DNA of 64,000 nucleotides, from NCBI GenBank assembly GCA_016841245.1, contig JAENZN010000007.1, positions 95,587-159,586 of the forward strand, read 5' to 3'. This document shows, in pieces, positions 1-8,442 of this stretch; positions within the stretch are counted from its first letter, which is position 1; each line of letters begins with the position of its first letter. Below the pieces are notes generated by a model. The model worked only from the letters and a program-made list of their open reading frames with translations, had not been told where the DNA came from and ran no database searches. The DNA is from Syntrophomonas sp. GTDB taxonomy: Bacteria > Bacillota > Syntrophomonadia > Syntrophomonadales > Syntrophomonadaceae. The translations under genes and the position numbers were made by a program.

Positions 1-1008
1 TTGGGCTGATAGGCCATTATCTTCTGCTATAAAATTCACGATACTGACAACATTTCTGTCCGCATCTAAATATATTTGAATTCCTTCTATTGATGAAATA
101 AGATAGTATGATGGATCATCTACTTTAGGATCGACAAGTTCCATCCTGGTGAGAGTACTGGTATCAACGCCAATGCTTTCCAAATTCTCTGTTAACTCAG
201 TTGTTAGAAGCTCATTTAATGAAGGTACTGGCGCTTTCTCAGCAGTATCGCTATAAGTTCCATCAGGTAATAGATCCATCCCTACAAGGAACTTACGAAG
301 TGCTGTTTCCCGTCCTGCAGCGGTAGTAAAATCCCCTTCTCCACTCCAAGCATATCCTAAATACTGTGGTTTTGATCCTTCATAAGAAAAAATCAACATA
401 GGCTTACCCATACTGCTATTTTCGGTAATCCATCCATCAACCTCATTCATACCACCTGGTAAGAACGCCTTACTTATATCATCAGGTTTCAATCGATATT
501 CAAGGCTCCAAATTTCCACAGATGATGAAAGCAATTCATCAAATGAAGCTATTTTTTCAAGCCTGGTAATTTTGTTGTCAATAATCTTGACATCTGTCCC
601 TTCGTTTTCTTCATAAGTTGTAATTTGCTGCTCAATAAATTGATTGGCATAATCTTCTACTGTTAATGGCTCTTTTTGTGGTTTATTCACGAGTCCCACA
701 CAAATTCCCACCACTGCAATAATTACCAGGATAACAACCCAAAATACAGGCTTTTTGTAGTTTAATATATTCATTATGTATCCTTTCCTATTGTTCTCAC
801 CAAAGGCAAGAAGACAATCACCAATAATTCGTCTGCCCAAGGACAGTGATAAAAGAGAGATTAAATAGTCCTTTTTAATCTCTCTACGCATCTGCTCAAT
901 AATACTTTCATCGCAGGGTAATTCCATATCCTCACCCATAAGGAAGAAAGCAACCCAAACCAGCGGATTAAACCAGTGCAACAGCAAAAATAAAGAGTGT
1001 ATCTTCAT
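1..1008 (-). pseudogene. BlaR1-like M56 metallopeptidase, truncated at the N-terminus
   Basis: An open minus-strand frame runs from an ATG at 1008 off the left edge. It translates to the region after the zinc site of BlaR1/MecR1-type antirepressors: HWFNPLVWVAFFLMGEDME, then a CDES motif, then a NYKKPVFWVV transmembrane segment and an extracytoplasmic tail. The N-terminal membrane helices and the HEXXH zinc motif are absent; coding homology stops close to 1008, where a second pseudogene begins at 1021. An intact BlaR1 protein would sense a ligand outside the cell and cleave a BlaI-type repressor inside it; this fragment cannot. The true C-terminus lies outside the window. Family assignment comes from remembered conserved motifs. 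Confidence 0.7.
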
Positions 1009-1020
1009 TTTGATCGCTTA

Positions 1021-1345
1021 TTAGACTATAAACTCCGCAGCCAAATAGTATTGATCATAATCCCCCGGACCTCGAAAATCCAGTACATCTTTCACAATAC
1101 GATATTCACCTGTGTCCAGACTGCCATAGAGCCATTCCCAATCGATGGTCCATTCACGCTCGCCAGTGGCCTAAATCAATAAGATTAAATGCATAGTCGC
1201 CATCTATAAACACAGGAAACTGATACCAGCTTCCATTGATTTTCTCCAAGCAAAAGTTTTCACCATAGGTACACTAACTGCCAGAGTTATTCTCAAACAC
1301 TACTGTCAAACTGGTAGAGGAAGCTGTTCCTTCTTCTGTGATATG
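1021..1345 (-). pseudogene. decayed copy of the Ig-like lipoprotein gene at 4938-5468
   Basis: The nucleotide sequence from 1021 to about 1345 is nearly identical to 4938-5260, covering the last 100 or so codons of the intact lipoprotein gene. The copy has lost bases near 1170, which shifts the frame, has a 3-base deletion near 1230, and carries no signal peptide or lipobox. Its stop codon lies at 1021-1023. It directly abuts the truncated BlaR1-like frame. The arrangement suggests a duplication followed by recombination and decay; which copy is ancestral cannot be told from the sequence. Confidence 0.8.
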
Positions 1346-1894
1346 CGACCTAACTCCTGGCCAGCTTTTATTGAACATGTTAATTATCATAATACCCATG
1401 TTGAGGTGAGCTGCAACGGCAATGGCAACTGGAAAACCGTACTATCAATGGCAGAGTGGCAAAGGCTGTCATTATGCAGAGGTTCCCGGGTTCAATTGTC
1501 GGTTTCGGTTGAGGATCTGCATTTTTTCTGATGAATCGAGTAGAAAGATCGATCACCGCTTATAAACATTTGTGTATTTTAAGCCCTCTCTTCTTTATGG
1601 CCCAATATTTGTGAGGATTCTATAACCGCATATTGAGCAATGGTCAGGCGGGAATGGCCGCTTTTTCAAAAGAGCAATACTCGCTCAGGGGGCTTTTTCA
1701 ATTTGCATATCATAATCAGAAAATAAGGAACATCCATCACGTATATGTAATTAAGACAGAGCAGCAAAGATAGCTGAAGGAGTGAAATATATAGTAAAGA
1801 AAAGAAAATTTTTAAAAAAATAGAAAAATTTTGTTGCAAAAAGCCTTCTTGGTTGTCTCTATTATTGAAAGATATTTTAAGGAGGTTTTTATTT
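1346..1894. other. intergenic region without a supported gene
   Basis: This stretch of about 550 bases lies between two pseudogenes. A 62-codon plus-strand frame at 1343-1531 and a 108-codon minus-strand frame at 1666-1992 are open, but neither has a ribosome binding site, recognisable motif or coding-like composition. An AAGGAGG at 1879-1885 belongs to the pseudogene that follows. I see no RNA gene here. Confidence 0.5.
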
Positions 1895-2088
1895 ATTAAA
1901 AAATTGATGTGCATGGGATTTCTTGTCCTGATGGCCGTTTTTTGGCCATCCCGGTTCACGCCGCTGACGGGACAGAAAACGCAGGGACGCAAGGCGTAAT
2001 AACGACTAAATTCACCTACATTTCCTTGTTAAGTCCGGGCCTATCGATCAACTCGTCGGGGAAAAAATTACCTTGGTATAAACATTAG
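1895..2088 (+). pseudogene. frameshifted remnant of a small secreted protein
   Basis: A perfect AAGGAGG at 1879-1885 is followed 9 bases later by ATT-AAA-AAA-TTG-ATG, which reads into a hydrophobic segment (MCMGFLVLMAVF). At the T-run near 1939 the frame breaks. Adding one T restores a typical signal-peptide end (LAIPVHAADG) and a downstream stretch (TTKFTYISLLSPGLS) ending at TAG 2086-2088. I read this as a secreted-protein gene inactivated by a one-base deletion and probably cut short as well. The best-spaced start codon is ATT rather than ATG, which may be a second lesion. The product family is not known to me. Confidence 0.5.
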
Positions 2089-2240
2089 TTCGTATGAACG
2101 GAAATAGCAATCGACATCCTTGTTAATTTTGTTTTATGCAAGTTCAAGGAACAATCTCTTACCCAACAGTTTCAGATAATAAGAAGGGAGGGAGAAGAAC
2201 AAGCAATAGTGCAATTATTATAAGGAGGTGGATTTCAGTT

Positions 2241-2306
2241 ATGACGCATATAAGATCACCCAATAGCACACGGGGGTTTAATTATCTTAACAAAGTGAAA
2301 ATATAA
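2241..2306 (+). CDS. possible 21-residue peptide
   Basis: A strong ribosome binding site (AAGGAGG, 2222-2228) precedes an ATG at 2241 and a 21-codon frame reading MTHIRSPNSTRGF... to a TAA at 2304-2306. There is no recognisable motif, and the following gene has its own ribosome binding site. It could be a leader peptide for the secreted protein at 2330 or the surviving start of a lost gene. Only the initiation signal supports it. Confidence 0.25.
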   Translation: MTHIRSPNSTRGFNYLNKVKI

Positions 2307-2329
2307 TTTAATTTAAGGGAGGAATTTTT

Positions 2330-3061
2330 TTGTATACAAAAAGAGTAACTAAATCAGTTGTATTAACGTTAATGATATTATTAACTACTTTGTTTTTAAG
2401 CTCTTCAGCTTTTGCATTGGATCTGGTAGAATCTAATACAGATATGTATAAATCAGGCAGCAATTATTGGTGTCATGGGGAGACTATAGGAAGTGGAGCT
2501 GATTATTCAAAAGCATATGGTGAAGTGTATGACAATTACTATAACCTCATAAATCATACCCCTAATGCACCGCAAGTACCAGGTAATTTTGCTTCGTATA
2601 GCTTTCTATGGGATTATACGACAGGACGTACTTATAACGGAAGTACTACCAGCACGGTTTGGGGAGACGGGATGACTATAACAGGTGGTTCGTATGATAC
2701 CTATGGGAGCAAATCGTTATCAATAAATATCATTGAACAAGCAGAAGAAATACAAAAAACAGTTGTTGAGAAGTATAAAGCAGATATCAAAGGATTACAG
2801 AAAGCGAGTTGGTTAGACAAAGCAAATATTGCTCAAGATCTTTCAGAGACAGAAAGAAGTAAATATATATTGGCTTTAATAGATATAGTAAATCAATATC
2901 GTGAAATAGGGTCTAAAATGCCTTTGCTATACTTTAATGAAGACTATTCTGAAACCGTCATTCTTTATCAAGACGTGGATAGTGCAGTTGAACTATTAAT
3001 TTCTTCTCAAGATGGACCAAACGGTAAAGAATGGGTGCTTAAGTCAGTAGAAAAAAACTAG
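2330..3061 (+). CDS. secreted protein sharing a C-terminal domain with the next gene
   Basis: This 243-residue protein starts at TTG, 7 bases after AAGGGAGG. Residues 1-29 form a signal peptide (positively charged start, long hydrophobic core, ending SSSAFA), so it should be exported. The middle part, about residues 30-135, is rich in Tyr, Ser and Gly and belongs to no family I recognise. Residues about 150-243 are closely similar to the C-terminal part of the protein at 3178-3930, including a block around GLQKASWLDKANIAQDLSE that is identical in both. The two genes therefore carry a shared, recently duplicated module behind different N-termini. They lie in tandem, 116 bases apart, each with its own ribosome binding site. 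Function unknown. Confidence 0.75.
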   Translation: MYTKRVTKSVVLTLMILLTTLFLSSSAFALDLVESNTDMYKSGSNYWCHGETIGSGADYSKAYGEVYDNYYNLINHTPNAPQVPGNFASYSFLWDYTTGRTYNGSTTSTVWGDGMTITGGSYDTYGSKSLSINIIEQAEEIQKTVVEKYKADIKGLQKASWLDKANIAQDLSETERSKYILALIDIVNQYREIGSKMPLLYFNEDYSETVILYQDVDSAVELLISSQDGPNGKEWVLKSVEKN

Positions 3062-3177
3062 CATAGAAGGCTTAGAAGCAAAGCACCCCTTTATGGTGGT
3101 AGCTTTGCTTCTAAATTTAAATAAACAACATTTCCATGAGCTATGTATAAAATCAATACAAGGAGAGATTATTCATC

Positions 3178-3930
3178 ATGAAAAAATTCGTTTTCATTAT
3201 ATTATGTTCTTTACTAATTTGTAATGTTTTTGTTTTACCGGCATTAGCTGTACCTAATGTTGCCCTTGATGACCAGGAAATATCCTTTGACGTACCACCT
3301 GTTATAGAAAATGATCTTATTATGGTACCAATAAGACCTATATTTGAAGCTATGGGTGCGGCTATAGAATGGAATCAGGAAACAAGAACAGCTACAGCTG
3401 TAAAAGGGGATATTACTGTAGTACTGCCAATAGGTTCTGAACCAACCATTAATGGGCAGAGGGTACCTATCGAAGCACCCATCAAAATCGTCAATGGAAG
3501 AACACTCGCACCCGTACGCTTTGTGAGCGAAGCTTTGGGCGGACGTTTTTTAGCATGGGATAGATCTGCCCAGACAATTTATATATCATCTGCTGAATTA
3601 TTGGAACCAAATGATATACAAAAAGATATAGCTGATCAATATCTAGAAGATATCATAGGATTGCAGAAGGCAAGTTGGTTAGACAAAGCAAATATTGCGC
3701 AAGATCTTTCAGAGACAGAAAGAAGTGACTATATATTGACCTTAATAGATATAGTAGACCAATACCGTGAAATTGGGTCTAAAATGCCGGTAATATATTT
3801 TAATGAAGACTATTCTAAAACCATCATTCTTCACCAGGATGCTCAGGGATATGCAGTGAAAATTGCAGTAATTTCTGAAGAGGGGCCAAATGGGATAAAA
3901 TGGGTCTTTGATTCAATAGAAAGGAAATAA
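3178..3930 (+). CDS. stalk (copper amine oxidase N-like) domain protein with shared C-terminal module
   Basis: The protein has 250 residues. It begins with ATG after AAGGAGAG and has a signal peptide over residues 1-24 (MKKFVFIILCSLL..., cleavage near ALA). Residues about 28-140 carry two repeats of the stalk or copper-amine-oxidase-N domain: VPIRPIFEAMGAAIEWNQET, then APVRFVSEALGG, with the usual tryptophan and threonine positions. This domain is common in surface proteins of Clostridia and is thought to bind or extend from the wall. Residues about 155-250 match the C-terminal half of the protein at 2330. The two proteins probably share a target or partner through that module. The actual role is unknown. 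Confidence 0.85.
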   Translation: MKKFVFIILCSLLICNVFVLPALAVPNVALDDQEISFDVPPVIENDLIMVPIRPIFEAMGAAIEWNQETRTATAVKGDITVVLPIGSEPTINGQRVPIEAPIKIVNGRTLAPVRFVSEALGGRFLAWDRSAQTIYISSAELLEPNDIQKDIADQYLEDIIGLQKASWLDKANIAQDLSETERSDYILTLIDIVDQYREIGSKMPVIYFNEDYSKTIILHQDAQGYAVKIAVISEEGPNGIKWVFDSIERK

Positions 3931-3933
3931 AGC

Positions 3934-4770
3934 TTAGGTGTGATTGCTCTGGGTGTCAAGGGAACGGGCTGCAAAAGTCTCTTCCTGATCATTCCATCTG
4001 ACGGTAAAGGTCATTTCGTGGTCAGCACGGGGAATTGCTCCTGTACCTCCTGACGAACCCAGACTCACCGTCCCATCAGGCTTTAATTTTGACCTTGAGC
4101 CCGAACCTCCACCGGTGGGACACTGTATTTCGTAAGATATTTCTCCTACCGATTCTATATCCTGGCCAAGGTATTTAAGTGAGCCAGATTCCGTATAATA
4201 ATGGTCATACTTCATTGTTGCATTTTCACCATAATAAAAATATTCGTAGTATTTTACTACCGTTAGCGCTTCCCAGTTGTTACCGGCTCCGCTAAAAACA
4301 ATTTCCTGGGTATCATTTAATTCCTCAAAAATAGTTTTTGTTACTTTATATAACAGTTCCATATCCTCAACAGTCATCTGCTCATCATCAACCGGTGTAA
4401 TAATGAAAATCAAATTTTTCGCATTTTGGAGCCCCGAATTTGAATACATACCTCTCCCCTCGTCACTATCTCTATATTTCATATAAGCAGTTTTACGCTC
4501 ATCAATAGAGTCATAGCAATAGATGTCGATTTTGTTTTTCGTATCATTAATAAAATAAGTAGCCGGTCTTATCCCGTTTATTTCGTAAGCTTCAGAGTCA
4601 CTGCTTTCGTTTAAATGAATATCTTCTTGATCAAAAATGTTTACTGCCTGACGAACACTTAGCCTCGGCTCACATTCATCTTTGCCCGGATGAAATTCAA
4701 CTGGAGTAATTGCTAAGATTATTATTAAAATAACCAAGACCAAGTATCTTTTTAATGGATATTTATTCAT
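3934..4770 (-). CDS. membrane-anchored hypothetical protein
   Basis: The 278-residue product starts at ATG 4770, chosen because GGGAGAG sits just upstream; an ATG 15 bases earlier lacks a site. Residues about 3-23 (YPLKRYLVLVILIIILAITPV) are a single N-terminal membrane segment or uncleaved signal, and the rest is polar and likely outside the cell. The C-terminal part holds a Gly/Ser-rich stretch (GGGSGSRS, then GSSGGTGA). There is no lipobox and no domain I recognise. It converges on the stalk-domain gene, with only 3 bases between the two stops, and lies beside other exported proteins of unknown role. Confidence 0.6.
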   Translation of the reverse strand: MNKYPLKRYLVLVILIIILAITPVEFHPGKDECEPRLSVRQAVNIFDQEDIHLNESSDSEAYEINGIRPATYFINDTKNKIDIYCYDSIDERKTAYMKYRDSDEGRGMYSNSGLQNAKNLIFIITPVDDEQMTVEDMELLYKVTKTIFEELNDTQEIVFSGAGNNWEALTVVKYYEYFYYGENATMKYDHYYTESGSLKYLGQDIESVGEISYEIQCPTGGGSGSRSKLKPDGTVSLGSSGGTGAIPRADHEMTFTVRWNDQEETFAARSLDTQSNHT

Positions 4771-4937
4771 TCTGCTCTCTCCCATGAATAGGCCAGTTAT
4801 TACAGCAAATTCTTCATAACTAAACCTCTGCCAACACTAAGAAGTAACACTTCAAGCAATGATCATCTTCAATGTAATCATAGATATTTAGCAACATAAA
4901 TATCTAAACACGCTCCTCATAATCGCTATGAGCTTGG

Positions 4938-5468
4938 TTAGTAGATTGTAAACTCCGCAGCCAAATAGTATTTATCATAATCCCCTACATCTCGAAAATC
5001 CAGTACATCTTTCACAATACGATATTCACCTGTGTCCAGACTGCCATAGAGCCATTCCCAATCGATGGTCCATTCACGCTCGCCAGCAACCTCATAAGCA
5101 ATAAGATTAAATGCATAGTCGCCATCTATAACCACAGGAACCTGATACCAGCTTCCATTGATTTTCTTTTCCAAGCAAAAGTATTCGCCATAAGTACACT
5201 GACTGCTGGAATTATTCTCAAATACTACTTTCAAACTGGCAGAGGAAACTGTTCCTTCCTTTACAGTCATAGTAACACCGTCAAAGTTGTTGACCGTTTC
5301 ATATGCTGTAGGTTCCCAGTCACTTGTCTCAGCAGGCTGGCTTGAAGCAGTTTCCGTTACGATGTTTTCTGTTCCTATGGCCGGATTGCCGTTACTATGA
5401 TTTCCGCATCCTGCTAATAGGACCAAACTTGCAGCCATACAAACCAATAGATATAGATATTTTTTCAT
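4938..5468 (-). CDS. lipoprotein with a bacterial Ig-like domain
   Basis: The protein has 176 residues from ATG 5468; a frame 12 bases longer is open, but its start gives a poorer signal peptide. The signal ends in a lipobox (LVLLAGC), so the mature protein should be lipid-anchored on the outer face of the membrane. Residues about 55-176 look like the Ig-like domain that I associate with Pfam Big_14: TMTVKEGTVSSASLKVVFENN, followed by YGEYFCLEKKINGSWYQVP and a final EYRIVKDVLDF strand. This family is found in small Firmicutes lipoproteins of unknown role. A decayed copy of the 3' part lies at 1021-1345. Confidence 0.75.
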   Translation of the reverse strand: MKKYLYLLVCMAASLVLLAGCGNHSNGNPAIGTENIVTETASSQPAETSDWEPTAYETVNNFDGVTMTVKEGTVSSASLKVVFENNSSSQCTYGEYFCLEKKINGSWYQVPVVIDGDYAFNLIAYEVAGEREWTIDWEWLYGSLDTGEYRIVKDVLDFRDVGDYDKYYLAAEFTIY

Positions 5469-5735
5469 ACAATCACTCATTCTTATTATTAGCCATCAAA
5501 TATATGAAGTATCCGGGAGTGTATAAATGAAATTCTTCAGTATTTCCCTACTATCATTTTATTCTTTAGCAATAAACAGACTGTTCAGTATATGGATAGA
5601 ACAAAACCGCTAGCGCGGTGGCAACTATAAGGTCTGTCCATTTTAACAAGAACTGGTAAAAATACTCCCAATTTGATTTATAACATTTTCCTTTAAAATA
5701 TACAAGAAATCTATTTTAAAGGAGATGGTACTATC

Positions 5736-6608
5736 ATGACACAAGATGAAATACTCAAGCAATTACAGTTTGATATGGAGCTCAGAGGGCTGAGCCTGCA
5801 TACCCAAGAGGAGTATTTTACTAAGGCTAAAATGTTTCAAAAGCATTTCGGTAAACCAGCAACAGAATTAGGTGTAAATGAAATCCGTGAATTTCTACAC
5901 TATCTAAAAACAGAGAGAAAGCTTAGCAATGGCAGCATAAATACATATAACAGCGGGTTGCGTTTCCTGTATGGTGTTACTCTTGATATTAGCCTAAATT
6001 ACAAGCAAATCCCCTGTCAGAAGAAAAAACGTAAAATTCCTGATATTCTTACTCAGGAAGAAATCAAAAGACTTTTTGATTCATGTAATAATCTTAGAGA
6101 TAAATGCATTCTTATGACCATTTATGGTGCGGGTCTAAGGCTGTCCGAGGTTGCAAATCTCAAGGTTTCAGATATTGATAGTAAAAAAATGCGCATATTA
6201 ATTCGGAGCGGCAAAGGTGGTAAAGACAGATATGCGCTTTTATCGCAAATGAATCTCGATATCCTTCGAGAGTATTGGCTGTCTTATCGGCCTCAAGATT
6301 ATCTTTTTAAAAGCCGCATGAAATCCTCAACACATCTTACCCCCAGAGCTATTGCCAATATCTTTCATAAATACAAAGAAAAAGCGGGAATTACCAAAAA
6401 GGTTTCAGTCCATACTTTAAGGCATTGCTTCGCCACACATTTACTTGAAGCCGGCACGAATATCTATATCATTAAACAACTACTGGGGCATTCGGATATT
6501 AGCACAACCACATTTTACCTTCATCTGTTACGGCTTGATTCAATTTGCGTTGACAGTCCTCTTGATATGCTAAAATCATTATCTCTTGAGAAAAAAAGTA
6601 ATGGTTGA
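5736..6608 (+). CDS. tyrosine recombinase of the IS91-type element
   Basis: This 290-residue phage-integrase-family recombinase has an N-terminal SAM-like core-binding domain (about residues 5-85) and a C-terminal catalytic domain (about 105-280). The catalytic residues are visible: Arg in AGLRLSEVANL, Lys in the SGKGGKDR loop, HTLRH, the second His in LLGHSD and the nucleophile Tyr in TTFYLHL. It starts at ATG after AAAGGAG. Its last codons overlap the transposase start (ATGGTTGA), so the two are probably translationally coupled. Such recombinases accompany some IS91-like elements and may resolve or integrate the circular form; that role is inferred. Confidence 0.9.
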   Translation: MTQDEILKQLQFDMELRGLSLHTQEEYFTKAKMFQKHFGKPATELGVNEIREFLHYLKTERKLSNGSINTYNSGLRFLYGVTLDISLNYKQIPCQKKKRKIPDILTQEEIKRLFDSCNNLRDKCILMTIYGAGLRLSEVANLKVSDIDSKKMRILIRSGKGGKDRYALLSQMNLDILREYWLSYRPQDYLFKSRMKSSTHLTPRAIANIFHKYKEKAGITKKVSVHTLRHCFATHLLEAGTNIYIIKQLLGHSDISTTTFYLHLLRLDSICVDSPLDMLKSLSLEKKSNG

Positions 6609-7764
6609 GATTCAGGATATATTTTTACAACATGGTGAATCATACCGTAAAAAACACAAGTTACCCGTACATATCCTCAAAGCTATGGCTGCTATTGAAA
6701 AATGCAGGACATCAGCTTTGGGCGGCCATAAAATTATATGCGAAGATTGCGGAAGCATACAGATATCCTATAACTCCTGCCGTAATCGACATTGCCCTAA
6801 ATGTCAGGCACTGGCACGTGAGCGCTGGGTCGATAAGCAGAAAAACAATTTACTTAATGTGGGTTATTTCCATGTCGTCTTCACTATTCCTGATACACTC
6901 AATACTATGGTATTTCAAAACCAACGGGAATTATACAATCTCTTGTTTAAAGCTTCTGCTGAAACATTATCTGAATTGGCTGGTGACAAGAAATACCTGG
7001 GGGCAAAGATCGGACATACCTCAGTGCTGCATACCTGGGGACAAAATCTTATGCATCATCCGCACGTCCACTGCATTGTTCCCGGTGGTGCCCTCAATTC
7101 TTTAGGAAAATGGGTAAACAGCAGAAAGAAGTTCTTTGTTCCTGTCAAGGTATTATCCCGGAAATTTAGAGGCAAGTATTTGTATTACCTTAAACAGTTA
7201 TATTATCAAAACAAGCTTCAATTTCATGGTAGTCAACAGCATTTTTCCAAGCACGAAGATTTTGAGCACTTTCTATCAGATCTCTATGAAAAAGAATGGA
7301 TCGTCTATTGTAAGCCGCCTTTCAAAAATGCCTCTTCTGTGGTTGAATATCTCGGAAGGTATACTCATAGAGTTGCTATCTCCAATAACCGTATTGTGAA
7401 TATCAAAGATGGTAATGTCACCTTCAAATGGAGAGACTACAAAGATGACAGCAAAGGGAAATTAATGACTGTTTCGGCCGAAGAATTTATTCGACGGTTT
7501 CTTATTCATATCCTGCCTCCGGGATTCATGAAAATCAAACATTACGGTTTACTTAGTAACAGAAATAAATCGATAAAACTTGCACTATGCAAGCAGCTTA
7601 CTAATACGCCGATTTTATCTAGGGAAAGAGCATCCGCTATCGACTTAATCCGAAAAATCACGGGGAGGGATTTATCAAAGTGTCCTTTCTGCGGTTCGAG
7701 TAAGCACAGGTTTATATGCCTTGGAAAATCGCCTCCCTTATACAACAAAACAGTATATGTTTAA
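6601..7764 (+). CDS. IS91 family HUH transposase
   Basis: This 387-residue rolling-circle transposase starts at ATG 6601 inside the end of the recombinase gene; an in-frame TTG at 6586 is possible but less likely. The N-terminus has a zinc-binding region (CEDCGS, then CRNRHCPKCQ). The HUH motif is HPHVHCIVPGG, and the nucleophile tyrosine probably lies in VVEYLGRYTHR, which fits single-Tyr IS91 members. A second zinc pair (CPFCG) is near the C-terminus. The enzyme would nick one strand at the element end and drive replicative, one-ended transposition. No frameshift or internal stop is seen. Confidence 0.9.
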   Translation: MVEIQDIFLQHGESYRKKHKLPVHILKAMAAIEKCRTSALGGHKIICEDCGSIQISYNSCRNRHCPKCQALARERWVDKQKNNLLNVGYFHVVFTIPDTLNTMVFQNQRELYNLLFKASAETLSELAGDKKYLGAKIGHTSVLHTWGQNLMHHPHVHCIVPGGALNSLGKWVNSRKKFFVPVKVLSRKFRGKYLYYLKQLYYQNKLQFHGSQQHFSKHEDFEHFLSDLYEKEWIVYCKPPFKNASSVVEYLGRYTHRVAISNNRIVNIKDGNVTFKWRDYKDDSKGKLMTVSAEEFIRRFLIHILPPGFMKIKHYGLLSNRNKSIKLALCKQLTNTPILSRERASAIDLIRKITGRDLSKCPFCGSSKHRFICLGKSPPLYNKTVYV

Positions 7765-7996
7765 CAATGTGCCCTATCATGGGGAGGGGGAAGTTATGCT
7801 CATTTTTCCGGTTGGCCGGTTGTTTCGACTTAATTATTTTCATTTTTTCAGCAGCGGCTAGTAATATATCATAATTTTGGAAGTGTTCGGAGTTTTAAAA
7901 CCCCATAGCTATAAAGAAAGTCACTGCTTCTAAGACTGCGGTTTCGTTCTATCTGAATTATCTAAAGTTTGGCGGGGTGTTCGCTGTAATATAATT

Positions 7997-8027
7997 CCGA
8001 TGCAACAATTGAAGCATCGGTTTTTTT
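7997..8027 (+). terminator. Rho-independent terminator after the transposase
   Basis: CCGATGC at 7997-8003 pairs with GCATCGG at 8014-8020, followed by seven T. It lies 230 bases past the transposase stop and may also mark the right end of the element. Confidence 0.75.
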
Positions 8028-8442
8028 GTGCCAACCTTCAGATAATTCCCTATGGATAATGGGAAGTTCAATAATTTCTATATTCATTCAGATTATGCTC
8101 AGTAGGACCCCTTCAAAGTCGCTCCCAGCATCGGCAGCCACTCCGGCAAAAGTACATATTTCATCATAATTCTCTATATAAAATCATAAAACTTATTAAC
8201 ACATATAACAACCATAAATTTACACTTTTGCCTTGTCATTCAAGTTAGAGCGGTTTGTGGCTGTTCTTGAAAGCTATCAATATGTAGTTATAACTTATAG
8301 AAAGAAATGGGGATCATTGCGATGGAGTAGCAATAAGTGCAAAATAATATTTTGCGCCTGGTAGTTCCCACAGGGGGGAAAGCATAATGAGGAGGCTGAC
8401 GTAATCAAGTGTGTTGGAATGGTTGGTATCATCGTGGAACAA
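8028..8442. other. intergenic region without a supported gene
   Basis: About 415 bases between the insertion element and the 3' end of the SNF2 helicase gene. Short open frames are present on both strands, but none has a ribosome binding site with a sensible product. I see no strong hairpin with a T-run here for the helicase transcript. Confidence 0.5.

Larger units (their letters stand above)
5609..8027 (+). mobile_element. IS91-type element with tyrosine recombinase and HUH transposase
   Basis: Two overlapping genes, a tyrosine recombinase and an IS91-family HUH transposase, form a cassette. On the left a short hairpin (ACCGC-TAGC-GCGGT, 5609-5622) and on the right a hairpin with a T-run (7997-8027) may lie at or near the ends. 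IS91-type elements have no terminal inverted repeats and make no target duplication, so the exact boundaries cannot be set from one copy; the limits given are a best guess. Both genes appear intact, so the element may be active. Confidence 0.65.

Noticed and set aside
1343..1531. 62-codon frame and a GGTTCCCGGGTTCAA-like segment suggesting a tRNA T-arm
   Set aside because: No acceptor, D-arm or anticodon stem could be built around it, and the frame has no initiation site.
6605..7105. 166-codon frame overlapping the transposase
   Set aside because: It is an alternative frame of an intact transposase with HUH motif; no independent evidence.
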